Assembly: GCA_032622095.1 (NCBI GenBank)
Contig: CP136061.1
Coordinates: 41,051,797 to 41,115,796 of the forward strand
Origin: Siphonodentalium dalli
Lineage: Eukaryota > Mollusca > Scaphopoda > Gadilida > Siphonodentaliidae
Direction of reading: 5' to 3'
DNA length: 64,000 nt
The translations under genes were made by a program, and so were the position numbers. This document shows, one piece after another, positions 34,326-45,405 of this stretch (its first letter is position 1; each line of letters starts with the position of its first letter). Under the pieces are notes generated by a model that was given only the letters and a program-made list of their open reading frames with translations, was not told the origin of the DNA and searched no databases.

Positions 34326-35400
34326 TATTGGTTATGACTGGTAGTAACCATCGTATATTTGAGGGGTGATCAAATCGGTATGATCCTATAGTAAACAATA
34401 GTATGACGCACGGCATAGACAATGGAATCATGATATCTCAGACCTTATTGGGCCACATGATACCCCAATTCGTGGAATAACTACTCGTGTCTAAGAGATA
34501 GAGATTCACTCCACTTACTCGAATGAACAGCCAAAACATCTGAACCAACATATTTTGCTTACCGGCAGTTATTGAAACATACAAGTATAAAACCATTGGA
34601 CTCTTCATTGTTCCCGTGTACGGCGAACTCCACGTTCCCCACTGGACAACGGGCATAAAACAACTATCATCAACAAGTAAATGAAAACATGTATGGACTG
34701 TGATCTATATTTTCGTTATTAATAACTCTCCAATAATGATATTTCACATATCAAAACCGCTGTTGTGTTTGTTGACATATCACTGTAGCAGTTTTTGTTT
34801 CAACACGCGATATTCTTTACTGGAGAACTATCAGTACTGCATATCAGAACAAAATAATTTTGTTTTGTTTTATGGTGCCCATATTCAGAACATATAATAT
34901 AGTATAGTTGTCGTTTGATGTGTTCCCGATAAACTTCCTTTCACCAGTGATTGTATGCCGCGAGTGTTAGATGTATAAGTAAGCAAAATACGTGGGAGAT
35001 ATAAATACTATAGCATAAGAACATACAAGCATAATTAACAAGATCCTATTCGTAATTGGTTATGACTGGTAGTAACCATTGTATAGGGATGATCAAATCA
35101 GTATCATTATATAGTAAACACGGTTTATGATGCACGTCATAGACAAGGGTATCATGATACATCAGACCTTATTTGACCGCGTGATACTCCGACTCTTGAA
35201 ATAACTACTTGTATCTAAGAGATACAGATTCACTCCCGCTTAGACCCGAACCATTGAACCACCAACACATCTGTTCATCTAATTATTGTGCTTACCGGCA
35301 GTACATGATATTGAAACATAAAACCTCTGGACTGTTCATAGTTCCGTACACGGCCATCTTCACAATTTACCACTGGACATAACGGGACACGACTCAACAC
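34326..35400. repeat. Two diverged direct copies of a dispersed noncoding repeat
   Basis: 34326-34680 and 35052-35400 share, in order, GGTTATGACTGGTAGTAACC, CCTATAGTAAACA, ATCATGATA, ATACTCC-like DNA, AACTACT(C/T)GT, AGAGATA, GATTCACTCC, AACATATAAAACC-like DNA and GGACTCTTCAT-type sequence. The spacing is about 725 bp. A related copy lies at 22200-22440. Confidence 0.65.
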
Positions 35401-35432
35401 CGAACGCCTGAGGGGGAGCATTATAGCGAGCG

Positions 35433-35495
35433 CTAATCAACATGGTGGAGGCACTAATCAACATGGCGGAGGCACTAATCAACATGGTGGAGGCA
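35433..35495. repeat. 21-bp tandem repeat, three units
   Basis: The unit CTAATCAACATGGTGGAGGCA is repeated three times, with one T-to-C change in the middle unit. Confidence 0.9.
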
Positions 35496-35670
35496 GTTTT
35501 ATCCGGGCCTCACTTTATCTGTCAAGTTTGCACGGTATGTTTTGTAGGCATTTCGTCATAGAAAACCACATGGTGCCAGAATATGAACGGAAACATGCAA
35601 ATAACAAGCATCTTTACCAAAGCGAACGACATGAGAAATACAATTTCTGTATAGTTGTAACGGTGTTACT

Positions 35671-35803
35671 ACATTTGCCTTCAAATATATGTATGCTTGA
35701 TTCATGCATGCTCTTTACAGCACAATTCCGGTAGCATCGCAACACGTGGAACTACACATATTTACTTATGTAGTTAGCTGTGGTGTATAGATGCATTTTA
35801 TAT
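35671..35803. repeat. Left copy of the roughly 135-bp direct repeat flanking the LINE
   Basis: The 133 bases from ACATTTGCCTTCAAATAT to GATGCATTTTATAT recur at 38049-38186 (138 bases) with a few substitutions and one 5-base indel. The two copies abut the two ends of the LINE exactly, so they behave as a very long target-site duplication. Confidence 0.75.
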
Positions 35804-38048
35804 ATATATCTTTATTGCCTCCAGTATTGAAGATTTAACAAAAATGAATGTAACATAAATACAGTTAGCAATCAAGAAGTAATGAAAAGACAGACAAGAG
35901 AACAAACTACCGAGGAAAAGAATAGCATTCTAATTGTATGTACATGAACACGAGCTTACATATCACATCAGCCGACAACACACACCCTCTCGACCACACC
36001 CGTACGCATATACAATCTAACACATTACGCAGACACACACACACACACACACACACAACCGTACATACATACGTTAGGATGCACTGTCACAACAGCACTC
36101 CATAAGCAGGTGCATACAATTACAAAAGGAGCTCTAGTTGGAGTTGGATTCGCATAGGAGGATCTCTCTCCCCAAAGAGTCAGCAAACGCAATGCCCTTG
36201 CTCGACAATAGCTCCGCTGTAAACGTATGCACCCATTAAGTGGAATAGATTATACGTAGAATGATGTTGTGACAGTGCAAACGCTAACACAAGAAAACAT
36301 ATACACGCACGTATACACCCTCACACACACCCTTACATACACACACGCACCCTCATATACACATACATATGCATATATATATATATATTAATTTATTCAT
36401 GTTTATTTATTTTGTCGCGTCTTCGGATTTTATGGACAGGACAGAAGGTGGTACATTTAAATGCGACTTAGGGCGAACACCCGTAACGATCAAAGATCAA
36501 AGGTTGTTTATCACAAACCGTCATGCGTAGTGGCTGAGAGTTCGACATAGCGCCTCCAAATTAAGTTTGTGTGAAGAACAATGAATCTCGTAAACTCTGA
36601 GGTGTTCTCAACTTGCTGAAGAAATGTGAATATATCACGTGGAAGATGTGTGAGATGAAGCAATAAGAGGTCGCTGTTGCGGAGACTCGTGGCCCATACG
36701 AATAACGGTATGCCGAAACGATCAATCATCTGGTACCACATTTCGTTTCTGTGGGAATGCATAAGTGGGCTACTGCACGAGATAAGTGCGTGCTCGATAA
36801 TATCAGAGTGTGACTGACAGCATAATGTGCATGTGTTATGTTGCGAGAATGCGCTTCCTGCGATGAGCTGACCGACTGTGATAAATGCAATCTTATGCGT
36901 AGGGTATTTACGACATGTTCTCCATAAGTGACACATAGTAGGGTTTGGTTGAATTTCTCGAAAACGCGCGAATGAAGTGTCACAATTTGTTCTTTCTGTC
37001 CATTTCTATTCGCATTTGTTGTTAATCGCAGTTTTTGTAATGCGCTTCCATTCGGATTTCAGAGGAAATGAGCAGAAATGAGCATACTGATGGATATGCT
37101 CGGATAGGTATAGGTTGTATTCAACAAGAGTGTTGTTAATGTCGCTGATGAACAAATTTGGGTTTTTCAGTTGTCCCGTGAAGTACATGTGAAGTCTTGT
37201 GACAAAAATCTCCTTGCAAGCTTTGCCAGGAGGCATACGGCATAGGCTTCCAAACAGATTGAGTTTCCTGGCATCAATCAATGACTTGATAGGATGGATG
37301 CCAAGCATCCACAAAACGATATCAGTGCGAGCACGTACAGGAAGTCCCTGGATATGCTTGAGGCAGAAGCGATGAATTTTCTCAAGTGTTGACCAATGGG
37401 TTTCTGATAGACCACACAAGAGTTCAGATCCGTATAAACCCTTTGGAATAATTATGGATCTGTAAAGAGTTTCGCAACTTTGAGGAGTGATTCCACCTGC
37501 ATACATGCCAGCGTTGCTCAGCATGAAGTAGGTGGATCTTATTTTGTTGACAATACAGTCGATAAACTCACGAGCGAAGTCGTTTCTATGCAACGTTATG
37601 CCAAGATGGGTTATGTGATCAGTTTCGTCAACATACCCGTCATCAAGTTTCCATCTCCTTGGATGCACAGGTAGTTTCTTCACTTTTTCATTGAATACAA
37701 TGGTTTTACATTTCTGTGCATTGTATGTAAACCGCCACAATCGGCTGTACAGCGTGCAACTATCACAAAGACGTTGTAGGCCCACATTTGTGAGCGAAAA
37801 AAGCGTCATATCATAAGCTTGAGTTGGCGACGCGCAGTTTGCGGAGACAATCCGAAGGCCATAGTTCGATACCTCGAGTTCAGATAACAGATCATCTATA
37901 TACAACATGTATAGAAGGGGGGATAAAATATTCCCTTGTCGCGTGCCTTGTAGTATTTTGATTTCCCTTGACAATGATTTACCATATTTGATGAAGCACG
38001 TAAAGCCCGACAACAACTCCCGTAGTATGAACCATATATGTCCGCGAA
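35804..38048 (-). mobile_element. 5'-truncated LINE insertion
   Basis: The body is 2,245 bp on the minus strand, from within the reverse transcriptase to a 3' end with AATAAA (35811-35816) and an AT tail rather than poly(A). The 3' UTR contains a (CA)n tract (about 36026-36055), CA-rich DNA (36300-36360) and (AT)n (about 36372-36388). The insertion interrupts a MITE and has long flanking duplications. Confidence 0.8.
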
Positions 38049-38052
38049 ACAT
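36511..38052 (-). pseudogene. LINE reverse transcriptase C-terminal half with one in-frame stop and damaged YADD
   Basis: From 38052 the frame reads GTRQGNILSPLLYMLYIDDLL (RT motif after the catalytic region), then AYDMTLFS where YADDxTLFS is expected. Two residues, including one catalytic Asp, are therefore missing. The thumb and connection continue to a TAG at 37006-37008. The same frame resumes immediately and runs to 36511, containing Cys-X2-Cys-X9-His-X4-Cys (CTLCCQSHSDIIEHALISC). So one nonsense codon plus a two-codon deletion separate this from an open frame. The lineage differs from the LINEs at 23-26 kb and 44-51 kb. I cannot name its clade. It cannot encode active RT. Confidence 0.8.
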
Positions 38053-38186
38053 TTGCCTTCAAATATCTGTATGCTTGATTCATGCATGCTCTTTACAGCA
38101 CAATTCCGGTAGCATCGCAACATGTGGAACTACACAGATTTACTTATATCATGTAGTTAGCTGTGGTGTATAGATGCATTTTATAT
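38049..38186. repeat. Right copy of the roughly 135-bp direct repeat flanking the LINE
   Basis: Partner of 35671-35803. Beyond it the MITE continues without a break, whereas beyond the left copy the LINE 3' end begins. This shows which copy joins the original sequence. Confidence 0.75.
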
Positions 38187-38274
38187 GCATGATTCCGTTC
38201 ATATTATGACACCATATCGTTTTCTACGACAAAATGGCTGCAAATCTTAGTGTGTGAACGTACCCTTATATACG

Positions 38275-38895
38275 AACACGAATCAGTGCGACACACTTTA
38301 GTAATCACCGTGAACCTTCTATATATATTATGCAATTAGAATCGCATTACATAGGTCTACAATTTCGATAAGTTGTCATGTTCACGGCTGTTAAAAGTTT
38401 GAACAAGTCAAGATAGCTTGTTAAAGGTACTCAATCCGTAAAGAGGGTCCCCATCTCAACAGATTCCAACAACAACAATCCGATCAGAGGGTCCTATATT
38501 ACTATTTCTTTGGCTTTGGGGGTAAAAAATATTTGATTCGAGTCGAGGAACCCATCAAACAAAGCTCAGAGTTATTAGATATTGATTTTTGAAATTTGTT
38601 ATCAACTCGAGATGAGTACTAATAACTGCCGTAATCTGCTCTGGATGTGTACTCCAAATCTATTCAAACAGACAAGGATGGATAACTCTAAAATCAAGTG
38701 GTAATTTTAACGCAATTTTGACTGAGTTATGGGCCAGATAGTATTCCCGATAATGAAAAATAATAGATTTCTAAAATCGATATCTAACAAATCTGAGCTT
38801 TGATGGGTGACTTCCTCGACTCGAATCAAATATTTTTGACCCCCGAAGCCATTGAAATAGTAATTGAGAGGAGTTTTATCGGATTGAGTACCTTT
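38275..38895. other. Unannotated stretch
   Basis: No gene was found. A weak inverted relation exists between ACCCATCAAACAAAGCTCAG (about 38548) and CTGAGCTTTGATGGGTGAC (about 38793), with ATTCGAGTCGAGGAA / TTCCTCGACTCGAAT outside. This suggests an imperfect inverted pair spanning 38450-38895. Confidence 0.5.
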
Positions 38896-38897
38896 AA

Positions 38898-40540
38898 TCT
38901 ATATATCCAAAAGAGTAGGATCTGTCTGTCCGCCCGCTGTCTGTGCGGATGTGTCCCCCAGACGGCTGGTCCGATTTCAACCAAATGTTATGTGGTGACT
39001 CGGGGTACCATAGCGGAGGTTAACGGCGATAGTTTTTCAAAATTTTGATTTAAAACAAAATTAAATTAAATAAATGCAAAAAAAACAAAAACAACACACA
39101 CAAGTATGGACCTATTTCATAACCAAATAAATGTGAATATTTAGGTTCAATATCAACCTATAGGCAGACCAGATGTATGCTCTTTATATTAAGGGGTTCA
39201 CTGTGGCCCGCGCCATCCAACATAATAACGGGTGATAAGTCCACTATAGGTTTATTCCAGAATCAAATGTGTCCAATATGAAGCAATTATCAATGATTAT
39301 GTCCAATATGAACCTATTTGCACGAGGATATATTGAAGTAGCATAATAAATATCTATTATATATTTTGGGAGATCTGTGTGTGTGTGTGTCTGTTCGCGA
39401 TGGACTCGAAAACGGCCGAACCGATTTCGATGAAACTTGGTATGCGGGATACATTCGGCCGGGGAGTGGCATGTGCCTGTTAATTTGCCCGTGTGACGCG
39501 ACCTTGACCTTGAAATCGGGTCATTTCAAGGTCAAACGCCCGAGTATCACGGGATTTCGATGAAAATTAGTGTCCGGGGATACGTTCGTATGAGGAGTGT
39601 CGTAAGCCTATTCGTTTGCCCGTGCGACGTGACATTGACCTTGAAATCGGGTCAATTCAAGGTCAAATCGCGAATTTTGATGGGATTTCGACGAAATTTT
39701 ATACCTAGGGTTAATTTTGTCCACTGCGTGTTTTGGACGGGTCGAGTCGTGACACCGACCTGACCTTGACCTTCAAAATAATCAATTCGAGGTCAAATCG
39801 GGTAAAACCGGATGGATTTCGATGGGTACTTTTGTCCGGGCAGTGTTTTGGACGGGTCAAATCGTGACCCCACCTGACCTTGACCTTCAAAATGGACAAT
39901 TCAAGGTCAAATCGCGCAATTCGCCGAAAAGCAGAGGGGAAACAGCCCGGACGAAGTCAGATCAAATCGCGCAATTGGCCGAATAGCAGAGGGGAAACAG
40001 TCCGTGACCTTGACCTTGAAATCGGGTCATTTCAAGGTCGACCCCCCCCCCGAGTATCACGGGATTTCGATGAAAATAAGTGTCTAGTGATAATTTCGTG
40101 TGCCTATTCATTTGCCCGTGCATTCAAGGTCAAATCGCGAATTTTGATGGATTTCGACGAAATTTGATACACAGGGTTACTTTTGTCCAATGAGTGTTTT
40201 GGACGGGTCAAATCGTGACCCCGATCTGACCTGACCTTCAAAATGATCAATTCAAGGTCAAATCTGGTAAAACCGGATGGATTTCGACGGGTACTTTTGT
40301 CGGGTACTTTTGTCCGGGCAGTGTTTTGGACGGGTCAAATCGTGATCCCACCTGACCTTGACCTTCAAAATGGACAATTCAAGGTCCGACATGACCTTGA
40401 CCTTCATCAAACGCCCGAGTATCACGGGATTTCGATGAAAATTAGTGTCTAGGGATACTTTCGTATAGGGAGTGTCATAAGCATATTCATTTGCCCGTGC
40501 GACGTGACATTGACCTTGACCTTGAAATCGGGTTAGACAA
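38898..40540 (+). mobile_element. Helitron-derived sequence: two 5' ends and expanded internal repeats
   Basis: TCTATATATCC at 38898 and TCTATTATATATTTTGGGAG at 39353 both lead into the CTGTCTG...GCGATGGACTCGAAAACGGCC pattern of Helitron 5' ends. From 39480 to 40530 there are many copies of TGACCTTGACCTT(C/G) and ATTCAAGGTCAAATC, fragments of the 3' end (GCAGAGGGGAAACAG at about 39935 and 39990) and GTGTTTTGGACGGGTC. No clean CTAG terminus is present. No Rep or helicase is encoded. Confidence 0.55.
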
Positions 40541-41183
40541 TTGTATGGTTAAACATATATTTTTCTATTGATACACGCATTATCCGCTTTCCATGGCTGA
40601 TAATTATGTTTCAAACGAACTACCTAACGTCAAAAAGTGTTTACTATTTATGATAAAATCGTAAATGAGCCGGATTACATTTATCGGGATGAGAGCAAGC
40701 TATGGTCGCTATCCTATTGAGGGAACATTCCGCTTTGCGAAATTATGTTTTGAATAGTGGATATCACCATTTAACTGGGAGATATATAGATTCATCTGAG
40801 GGAAGATACGTTCATTTATCAAAACCGCATGGTCTGGTTTGGTGATAACCTCGGGTTTGGCGATACCACGTACACGGGGTGATTACATATTTCCTTATAT
40901 CACATATAGTGTGTATGTCACTAGTGTCAGCGCGCCAATACAATTACATTACATTGATTAGGCTGATTAATACTATTCTGAAAAGCCGGGCAGTACAACA
41001 AAAAACCAGACAATACAAAATTCTCGTTCAACTTCGTTGCAATAACGAAAATAAACACAAAAACAAAGATAAATTGGGGGACTATATTTTTCGTTGCAAT
41101 CCTGAGCGCGCAATACTATCCTATACGGTTGTGAAGCATCTCAGTCAACGATGTAAATATATGCATTTTAAAGCTTCTTTTAA

Positions 41184-41773
41184 AGGGGTACTGTACGCCA
41201 CATGTTGTTGTTGGTTTCTATAGTCTCCGAGTCGGAGAATAAGGTAACAATTTTTCCATTATTTGAAAGTCTGTTGAGTACGAAGTCATGTTACGGATGA
41301 CAAATTTACCGGAATGCAAAAATACAAATTGTCGTTGTCGAGTAATTTTTGTAAAGTTTTCAACCAAATGAATCAAATAAAAGTTATATTATATGCATAC
41401 TAGTCCCATATAATCATTTAAGTTATTGTATCGTCGCTAGTCAGTGAGTGGCTTGAGTGTTCTCCCCGTATCATCATAATATTTTAAGCAATCGTGTGTG
41501 CGATCGGTTTAAAAATCCAGTATCCCTCAATTACTATTTTTGATTACGGCAATTCGTAATTTAAATGACGCCATTTTATGGCTCCAGTCATAAATTCAAT
41601 TTATATCAAATTATTAACTTTTAAATTATTAAATTTTAAGATAGCCTATTAACCTGAGCGTTTACAGAATACATCTTCGACTCAAATTACTTATGTTTCT
41701 ATATATTATCGATATTAGATCGTTGTTGTCACCGGAAATTTAATGAAAATGGCGTACAGACTACAGTACCCCT
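41184..41773. mobile_element. 590-bp TTAA-flanked MITE (AGGGGTACTGTACGCCA), copy A
   Basis: TTAA lies on both sides (41180-41183 and 41774-41777). Ends: AGGGGTACTGTACGCC and, inverted, AGGGGTACTGTAGTC then TGTACGCC (an insertion of a few bases). A second copy is at 61980-62518. TTAA targets with AGGGG ends fit Kolobok- or piggyBac-class elements. The interior is noncoding. Confidence 0.75.
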
Positions 41774-41821
41774 TTAAGGATTTTGTTTTTTTATTTGATA
41801 TACAAGATCTTCAACTCGGTA

Positions 41822-41938
41822 TGTTGGGATATAAGATTTTATGAAACTCGTTTTATAAATTTGATTCACAACTCGTCTACGACTCGTGGTGAATCAAATT
41901 TATCAAACTCATTTCATAAAATCTTATATCCCAACATA
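41822..41938. repeat. Imperfect palindrome, about 50-bp arms
   Basis: TATGTTGGGATATAAGATTT...ATTTGATTCAC pairs with GTGAATCAAATTT...AAATCTTATATCCCAACATA around a spacer of about 18 nt. There is a small indel mid-arm. Confidence 0.85.
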
Positions 41939-41974
41939 ACTCGTTGGAGATCATCTATATCTTTATGTTCTATT

Positions 41975-42240
41975 GTCTAATGGTATGTTCACACACTGGT
42001 AAGTTTGCACGGTATGATTTGCAAGCATTGCGTCTTAGAAAACGATATGATACCAGAGTATGAACGGAAACATGCATATAAAATGCATCTGTACCACAAC
42101 TAATTGCGTGAGAAGTCAAATCTGTGTAGTTCCACCTGTTGCTATATATATATGCTACCGGAATTTTGATTTAAATTTTAATGCATACAATTATCTCGCA
42201 AGAATCAAGCATACAGGTATTTGAAGGCAAGTGAAGTAGC
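41975..42240. mobile_element. MITE of the GTACGTTCACAC family
   Basis: It shows TGGTATGTTCACACACTGGTAAGTTTGC, CACGGTATGATTTGCA and AGTATGAACGGAAACATGCA in the same order as the 35.5-kb copy. It then contains an inverted version of the AAGCATACAGGTATTTGAAGG part. Confidence 0.55.
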
Positions 42241-42372
42241 ACGGTTACGTGGGCAACTATACAGAATTTGTATTTCTCATTTCGTTCGATTTGGTAAAGA
42301 TGCATGTTATAAGCATGTAATTATATATCAGACCCACCCTAGAATATGGCTCATCAATTTGGAATCCACACT

Positions 42373-43513
42373 TAGGGTGCATTTACATTGCCATAGAACT
42401 GTACACAGATCTACACGCAGACTAGTGTAAACGGGTTGATATAGAAATGCACACAGAAAGAAAACGGTATTAGTTCGTGTGAGCAAAAATCGTGTCCGGT
42501 ATACGTCACGGTCAACGCCGAAGCATTGTGACAGGCAAATCTGTTTTGATTTATTGTTACTCGGGCTTGGCGAATGTGTTTTAGCGTTCATTGTCATTTC
42601 AACCCGTGTATTTCGAATATTGAACACAGACAGGGACGTGGCAACTTTGGTCAAAATTTTCAACAGTTGGAAATTTCATACCTGACACAACATTAGTTGT
42701 AATTTCCAAACCAACAATAGGTTGAAAATGATCTTGTAGTTTGATTTTCAAACATTATATTGGGGGGGGGGGGGGTATTGTTTTCGGACCAATATTTGCA
42801 TAATTTCCTACCTTTTTATCAATATTTTGGGCTGGAATGGCCATCAGCTGGAAGTTTTCCAACCTTATGGGGGCGGGTGTCAGGTTGGAAATTTCCAACA
42901 CTTAGAAAGATTGTGTCCTGGTCCCTCCCCGTGGCCAGTCAAAAACTGCTAGTTAATTTAAGAAACAAATATTGTCCTACATTTGGTCAACATTGCCCTT
43001 GGATTTGTCATCAGTTGGAATTTTTACTACATTTGGTCAAATAAAGGGTGTTGTAGGGTGGATACCCATTCCATACAGATCCAAAATGGCCACCGCCCAG
43101 ATGGTGTCAAACAGGAGACCTATAGATATATAGATGATCACCTGAAATCCTAAATATTCGTGGAATCGCCATCTAAAGCTATATGGGTGCTCTCTAGCCT
43201 CTCTATTTGTGCACACGGTTGTTTGTTGTGTATTCCTATGCGATTTTCATTCTTTCTTCGAACCATTATCAAGTGGTATAAGGATACACTTTAAATACAT
43301 GCGGCACATACCAAATCGCTGTTGTCTGCTGATAGTTAATCCATTTTTATGTCTGGCCTAAATTGACACGACTCGTAATGAATTGTCAATTACCAGAGTA
43401 CTGATCAGCGCGCGTTCACTATTAGTAATTATGTTGTGATCACAGTAATGCGCGACGCGTGACGTCATACAGATCTGTATACAGATCTATAGCAGTGTAA
43501 ATACAGCCTTAAT
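42373..43513. mobile_element. Putative DNA element with diverged TIRs
   Basis: TTAGGGTGCATTTACATTGC then AGATCTACACG at the left is the inverted counterpart of GTATACAGATCT...GCAGTGTAAATACAGCCTTAA at the right. Inside are a 14-G run (42762-42775) and no recognisable transposase. Confidence 0.45.
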
Positions 43514-43955
43514 AAAGGACAAAATAGCTATAGAAAGCGTACACAAAAGAGCCACAAAGCTGACGAAGAACATACAAGATAAACCTTACGAAGAGAGAAT
43601 AAGACATCTTTGTATACCAACTCTGGAATACAGAAGAGAAAGGTCGACATGACCCAGCTTTACAAAATAAAGTACGGCTGACAAAAACATTGGAAAACCC
43701 CAAAGATAGCAGAACCAGAGGACACCCAAGCAAAATATATAAGAAGCGGTATAACACCAACCTAGCCAAAAACAATTACGTTTCCAGGAGTACGACGAAC
43801 TGGAACAACCTGACAGATCTATGTGTGACAGCTAACTCCCTAGATCAATTTAAATCATATCTCAACGATAGCTGGAGAGGAAAACGAAATAAATTTTATT
43901 TTAATTTCTATAATTGCTCAAACAATAAAAAAAGTGAGCTCAAGAAGACAACGTA
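43500..43955 (+). pseudogene. 3'-end fragment of another LINE ORF2
   Basis: Translation reads ...DKIAIESVHKRATKLTKN, PYEERIRHLCIPTLEYRRER, a stop/frame change near 43650, then VSRSTTNWNNLTDLCVTANSLDQFKSYLND to a stop. These match the typical RT C-terminal pattern (VQRRATK...YEERLRRLxLPxLxYRR...; NxWNxLP...SLxxFKxxLD) of CR1/RTE-like LINEs. It lacks RT catalytic motifs. The L1-like element is inserted just downstream. Confidence 0.7.
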
Positions 43956-43975
43956 GCCATTACAAGCGAAAGCTT

Positions 43976-43998
43976 AATACAGGCTGAAGATCAAAGGT
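43976..43998. repeat. 5' target-site duplication of the L1-like element
   Basis: Twenty-three bases (AATACAGGCTG then AAGATCAAAGGT) match 51089-51111 with a single G/A difference. Confidence 0.85.
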
Positions 43999-44499
43999 AA
44001 ATATATATTTGTGTTTCGCGGTGGTGGTCGCATAATTTTCGCTCTACAAAAAAACAACACAAACACCACAGCAAGAGACCTCTGGACGTGGGAATTACAG
44101 CACACATGGCCAGTAATTAGGTAGGGTCGCCTTTTGGGCAGGGGTTTGACATTTTTCTGTGATTTATGTGGTTTATGACAGTGTTTTGCTGTTGAACATG
44201 CTGACTTGTGCATAAATAGGTCACATATTTTCTCACACGGATAGAGGCTTTGTTACGCCAATCAAGGCAAATCATTGACATGCTCGACGCCCGGTGATTG
44301 CTGGACTACACAATGACAATTGAGGCGTCTCAATAACGTGTTGCAACTGGACTGACCCCATTCACCCCAACTATCATAATAGTACACACGCAGCTATTTA
44401 TAAATAATCGGACTGATTACGGCTGAGTTTTCGGACATTGTCATTGTTGTGGGACCGCGCAGGACTCGTACTAGCAAGAAATCAACTGACGAATCTGAT

Positions 44500-45405
44500 A
44501 TGTCTGGCACCAAGCAGCCGGCTACAACACAATCAGCAAAAGAAATCCAGACAACGATGAGAGATTTCGAGAAAAAAGGTGACACAGGGGCGGATCAAGA
44601 CACAAGCGATATCGGTTGTATTAAAGGCCAACTGAAACAGATAATGGAAAAATTAGATGCGATGATAACGAAAGATGAATTTGAAAAAGCAATGCAGAAA
44701 CATCTAACTAAAAAGGAGGTAGAGGAAAAAATGTTTGATGTCAAAAAAGATTTCTGTGAAATTATAAAAAAATTGGATGCAAGAATTGCGGTAATAGAAG
44801 AAAGTTGCAAGAAAATGGAATGTGAAAAGTTAGAACACCAGAAACGAAAAGAAATCAAGCGAATGGAAAAGAGAGAAAGTATTAAAGGATATGAAGTAGA
44901 AAAGTTGGCGCAGAAATATCGTATGAACGACATGGAACAGTATAGCAGGAAAGATTCGGTCCGAGTCTTCGGTGTGGATGAAGAAGTAGGCGAAAGCAGT
45001 GAGACAATTGACATTTGTACAAAGAAGATTCTGAAAGTTTTTAATGAAAAAATTAACGCTAACATCAAGCCCTCAGATATCTCAATCGCGCATCGTATAG
45101 GAAGAAAGGAATCGTCAACAAAAGATGGACAAAAAACACACCGGCCAGTTATAGTAAAGTTTACGTCGCGCAGAGCTAAATCGGATGTCATTCAAGCGAG
45201 AAAGGCGCTTAAAGGTTCTCGACTATCCATAACGGAAGATTTGACGGCGCTAAATCACAGTCTTCTAAAGAAAGCCTACGAACACAATCTGGTTCAAAAT
45301 TCCTGGTCCACAAATTTCAAACTCTTACTTAAGTTCAAAGATGGAAAAGTTTTTAAATTTCGCACAGAGGAACAACTAAACGATGCGCTAAACAGTACCA
45401 AATAA
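44500..45405 (+). CDS. L1-type ORF1 protein (RNA-binding chaperone)
   Basis: The frame is open from 44404, but the first in-frame ATG is at 44500, giving 301 residues. Order: a short polar N-terminus; a long Lys/Glu-rich coiled coil (about residues 35-145) including KLDAMITKDEFEKAMQKH; an RRM-like domain beginning MEQYSRKDSVRVFGV with SDISIAHRIG; and a C-terminal domain with RPVIVKF, RLSITEDLTALNHSLLKKAY and FRTEEQL. This is the standard order for L1 ORF1p, which trimerises through the coil and coats the element RNA. Length is near the family norm (human about 338). It lies 1.3 kb upstream of ORF2 on the same strand. The ORF is intact, unlike ORF2. Confidence 0.88.
   Translation: MSGTKQPATTQSAKEIQTTMRDFEKKGDTGADQDTSDIGCIKGQLKQIMEKLDAMITKDEFEKAMQKHLTKKEVEEKMFDVKKDFCEIIKKLDARIAVIEESCKKMECEKLEHQKRKEIKRMEKRESIKGYEVEKLAQKYRMNDMEQYSRKDSVRVFGVDEEVGESSETIDICTKKILKVFNEKINANIKPSDISIAHRIGRKESSTKDGQKTHRPVIVKFTSRRAKSDVIQARKALKGSRLSITEDLTALNHSLLKKAYEHNLVQNSWSTNFKLLLKFKDGKVFKFRTEEQLNDALNSTK

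Larger units (their letters stand above)
35505..38270. mobile_element. MITE of the GTACGTTCACAC family, split by a LINE
   Basis: The left part (35505-35803) begins near CAAGTTTGCACGGTATG. The right part (38049-38270) ends TGTGTGAACGTACCCTTA. Related copies lie at 18240, 41975 and 51112. The interrupting 2.2-kb LINE and the long duplication at the junctions are described separately. Confidence 0.65.

Noticed and set aside
32480-34340. Target-site duplication for the ORF1-only element
   Set aside because: No identical stretch was found on both sides. Flanks may have decayed, or the 5' boundary is slightly wrong.
44595-45191. 198-codon minus-strand ORF
   Set aside because: Lies antisense within L1-type ORF1, whose domain order is clear on the plus strand.
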